DNA of 7,972 nt. Source: Treponema sp. (GTDB lineage: Bacteria > Spirochaetota > Spirochaetia > Treponematales > Treponemataceae). The DNA lies in the NCBI GenBank assembly GCA_017622055.1, contig JAGARY010000034.1, positions 1 to 7,972 on the forward strand. The letters are read 5' to 3'. Each line of letters opens with the position of its first letter. The stretch's first letter is position 1. This document shows positions 6,208 through 7,972 of the stretch, piece by piece. The translations under genes were made by a program, and so were the position numbers. Under the pieces are notes generated by a model that made no database searches, was not told the origin of the DNA, and saw only the letters and a list, made by a program, of their open reading frames with translations.

Positions 6208-7805
6208 TCTTTTGAAAAATCTTCATACTTAAACCAATCAAAATCAGCATAAAAATCTTTCTTTGTAAAATCGCCACCAGAAACCGCAAACATACCAATC
6301 ACAGTTCCAACAAATCCGCCAGCTTTTTCCACACTCAAAATTGAAGCATCAATATTTTCTGCCAAAGTTGTAAGATTTTTGTCATCATTACCATATTCAA
6401 ATCTGATGCTTTGTTTTTCTGCAACAACTTTTAAAATTCCACAAACTTCTTTTGTTCCACCAGTGTAAACATCTTCGGCAAGCAATTCTTCATTTTCACC
6501 AGCACATTTTATCAACTGAATGCGAACAATTTTTCCAGTTAATTTAAACTGAACTTTATAGTAGAATTTTTCATTTTGAAAACAAATTAAACCAGCACTA
6601 TCATTATCATTATTAAAGTTAGCGCACAACTTTGCATAGGCTTTAAAACTAAATGAAGTTTGGCGTCTTGCAATAAAACTTACATTGTCCCCATCAAAAT
6701 CAGAACCACCATAAAGTCTTAAGTTGCCAAGATTTTCTGTGCAATTAATATAGTTTTTATCAATTTTGCGCAAACCAAGCCAGTACATATCAAGATTTTC
6801 TGAATTAAAATCGTCTTCTTTTGGGAAATTCACAGCATTTTTATCGCCAATTTCTCTTTTAGAAACGTTTCCTTCTATTGCATAAGCATTTTCAACAAGC
6901 CCAGTTTGCCAACTTGCCACAGGCCATCCATCTTCCCATTTTACAGGAACAAGGAAAGTTTCACGGCCCATATTACAACAACGATTTTCACCTTGCCCAT
7001 AAGGACGACTTGCCAAACAAACCATCCACCAGCGATTGTTGTTATCACAGAATAAATCTGCGTGACCAACATAAACTACACCCGCAGTTTTTCCCAAATG
7101 TCTGTGAGTTAAAATTGGATTTGATTTTTTTCCTTCCCATTCGCCGTCAATAGTTGCACATCTTGCAACACAAACTGCGTGATCTGGTCCTGTTCCACCT
7201 TCTGCATGAAGCAAATAATACATTCCGTCAATTTTGTAGATATGAGGACCTTCTGGCCAAACACAATCTTTTAATGCACCACGCCAAATGCCTTTTGAAT
7301 CTCCAAGCAATTTTCCAGTGTTAATATCAATTTGTTGAATCCAAATTTCCCAGTTTCCGTTATATTTACAACCTTCTGGAGCAGGTCTTGTTCCAATATA
7401 CCAAACAGTTCCGTCATCATCAAAAAACAAACTTGGGTCAATTCCTTCTGCACCTTCAATTACAATTGGATCTGACCAAGGGCCTTCAGGCTTGTCTGCT
7501 GTAACAAAAAAGTTTCCAATTCTATCAACTTGCGTACAAATACAATAGAATTTTCCATTATTATAACGAATTGTTGGAGCAAAAAGACCTCTAGAAACTC
7601 CTTGCCCGCTAAAATTCAATTGAGAATCTCTGTCAATAATATTGCCAATTTGAGTCCATTCACAACAATCAGAACTTTCAAAAATAGGAAGTCCTGGGAA
7701 ATACGAAAATGATGAATTTACAAGATAAAATTTTCCATTTGCCACACAAACAGATGGATCTGGGTAAAAACCAGATAAGATTGGATTAATAATTTTCTTA
7801 CTCAT
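6195..7805 (-). CDS. Glycoside hydrolase family 43 (beta-xylosidase / alpha-L-arabinofuranosidase type)
   Basis: Inverting GH43 enzyme, 536 residues, releasing xylose or arabinose from xylo-oligosaccharides. The five-bladed propeller occupies about 5-300. Catalytic residues in the family pattern are Asp16 (base, FYPDPS), Asp123 (pKa modulator, EGIDPS) and Glu185 (acid, WPEGPH); His248 in YVGHADLF is the conserved propeller-centre histidine. The N-terminal NPILSGFYPDPS with LVNSSFSYFPGLPIF resembles subfamily 12-type sequences, which include both activities. Residues about 330-528 form a C-terminal beta-sandwich of the GH43_C2/DUF1349 kind (DDFNSENLDMYWLGLR, then FYADFDWFKY). There is no signal peptide, so it should act in the cytoplasm on imported oligosaccharides. 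It is first in a minus-strand pair with the esterase. No Shine-Dalgarno precedes the ATG, and TACAAT (minus strand, 7812-7817) ends only 6 bases before it, so a leaderless transcript is possible. Exact substrate is undetermined. Confidence 0.93.
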   Translation of the reverse strand: MSKKIINPILSGFYPDPSVCVANGKFYLVNSSFSYFPGLPIFESSDCCEWTQIGNIIDRDSQLNFSGQGVSRGLFAPTIRYNNGKFYCICTQVDRIGNFFVTADKPEGPWSDPIVIEGAEGIDPSLFFDDDGTVWYIGTRPAPEGCKYNGNWEIWIQQIDINTGKLLGDSKGIWRGALKDCVWPEGPHIYKIDGMYYLLHAEGGTGPDHAVCVARCATIDGEWEGKKSNPILTHRHLGKTAGVVYVGHADLFCDNNNRWWMVCLASRPYGQGENRCCNMGRETFLVPVKWEDGWPVASWQTGLVENAYAIEGNVSKREIGDKNAVNFPKEDDFNSENLDMYWLGLRKIDKNYINCTENLGNLRLYGGSDFDGDNVSFIARRQTSFSFKAYAKLCANFNNDNDSAGLICFQNEKFYYKVQFKLTGKIVRIQLIKCAGENEELLAEDVYTGGTKEVCGILKVVAEKQSIRFEYGNDDKNLTTLAENIDASILSVEKAGGFVGTVIGMFAVSGGDFTKKDFYADFDWFKYEDFSKDWTL

Positions 7806-7836
7806 AATATCATTGTATCAGCAATTTTTAATTTTT

Positions 7837-7858
7837 AAATAGTATTTTTTCACTATTT
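7837..7858. promoter_or_regulatory. Inverted repeat in the divergent GH43 / pseudouridine synthase promoter region
   Basis: AAATAGT (7837-7843) and ACTATTT (7852-7858) are perfect 7-bp arms around an 8-base AT-rich centre. The repeat lies between the divergent GH43 and synthase genes. It contains TAGTATTTT (7840-7848), also found at the esterase promoter. It could be an operator for a carbohydrate-responsive regulator, but in such AT-rich DNA this remains tentative. Confidence 0.35.
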
Positions 7859-7863
7859 TACAG

Positions 7864-7869
7864 TATAAT
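7864..7869 (+). promoter_or_regulatory. Consensus -10 TATAAT for the pseudouridine synthase gene
   Basis: A consensus TATAAT lies 25 bp before the ATG at 7895, which would give a leader of about 19 bases containing the AAGGA ribosome site. No good -35 is visible at 16-18 bp; the position is AT-rich (AGTATT). Confidence 0.4.
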
Positions 7870-7894
7870 TGTCTAAAACAATAAGGAATCATGT

Positions 7895-7972
7895 ATGGCA
7901 AAACAACGAATTGATAAACTTCTTTCACACCAAGGATTTGGAACTAGAAAAGATATTAAAAAATTGCTTCGG
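7895..7972 (+). CDS. RsuA/RluB-family pseudouridine synthase, N-terminal fragment
   Basis: Twenty-six codons are visible before the window ends. The protein starts MAKQRIDKLLSHQGFGTRKD and continues IKKLLR, the beginning of the S4 RNA-binding domain of RsuA/RluB-type rRNA pseudouridine synthases (pattern R-[IL]-D-K-x-L, then G-x-G-T-R-K-[DE]-[IV]-K-K-L). Such enzymes convert one uridine of 16S or 23S rRNA to pseudouridine. The catalytic domain lies outside, so the target base cannot be given. AAGGA at 7883-7887 sits 7 bases before the ATG. An earlier ATG at 7891 is in another frame and stops after seven codons. The gene is transcribed away from GH43 and is probably unrelated to it. Confidence 0.8.
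   Translation, partial: MAKQRIDKLLSHQGFGTRKDIKKLLR

Noticed and set aside
6878..7712. ORFs on both strands inside GH43
   Set aside because: The GH43 frame is intact with all three catalytic acids; the others show no domain or ribosome site.

Overview
The window is AT-rich (about one third G+C by eye) and compactly coded. It fits a host-associated spirochaete, most likely a Treponema of gut or rumen type. The grounds are protein style (a treponemal-looking binding lipoprotein, a cytoplasmic xylan-type glycosidase/esterase pair, a PurF-like protein starting MGGFFG) and a C-rich intergenic inverted-repeat element of a kind I associate with Treponema genomes. The genus is an inference, not a proof.

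Left part, minus strand: an aminotransferase of fold type I (1025-2314, possibly to 2332) is followed 39 bp later by a solute-binding lipoprotein (1-985) that runs off the left edge. A divergent promoter region (about 2315-2537) carries three copies of the octamer TGCAATTT and separates the aminotransferase from the only complete plus-strand gene. That gene (2538-3953) encodes a PurF-type phosphoribosyltransferase. It keeps the PRPP loop and four cysteines expected to bind a [4Fe-4S] cluster, but it has glycine where glutamine PRPP amidotransferases have the catalytic Cys, and the glutamine-binding residues are gone. This is the most interesting object in the window.

Middle: the convergent gap 3954-4116 holds no credible gene. 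It contains two strong inverted repeats, one a perfect 15-bp stem, and looks like a dispersed repeat element that also serves as a terminator.

Right part, minus strand: a GH43 glycosidase (6195-7805) is followed 56 bp later by a sialate-O-acetylesterase-like (SASA) esterase (4117-6138). Neither has a signal peptide, so the pair is best read as cytoplasmic trimming and deacetylation of imported xylo-oligosaccharides. A well-formed sigma-70 promoter (TTGGAC-N17-TATAAT) lies in the 3' end of the GH43 gene, so the esterase may also be transcribed alone. Divergent from GH43, the first 26 codons of an RsuA/RluB-like pseudouridine synthase begin at 7895 and leave the window.

No tRNA, rRNA, CRISPR array, transposase or phage gene was seen.
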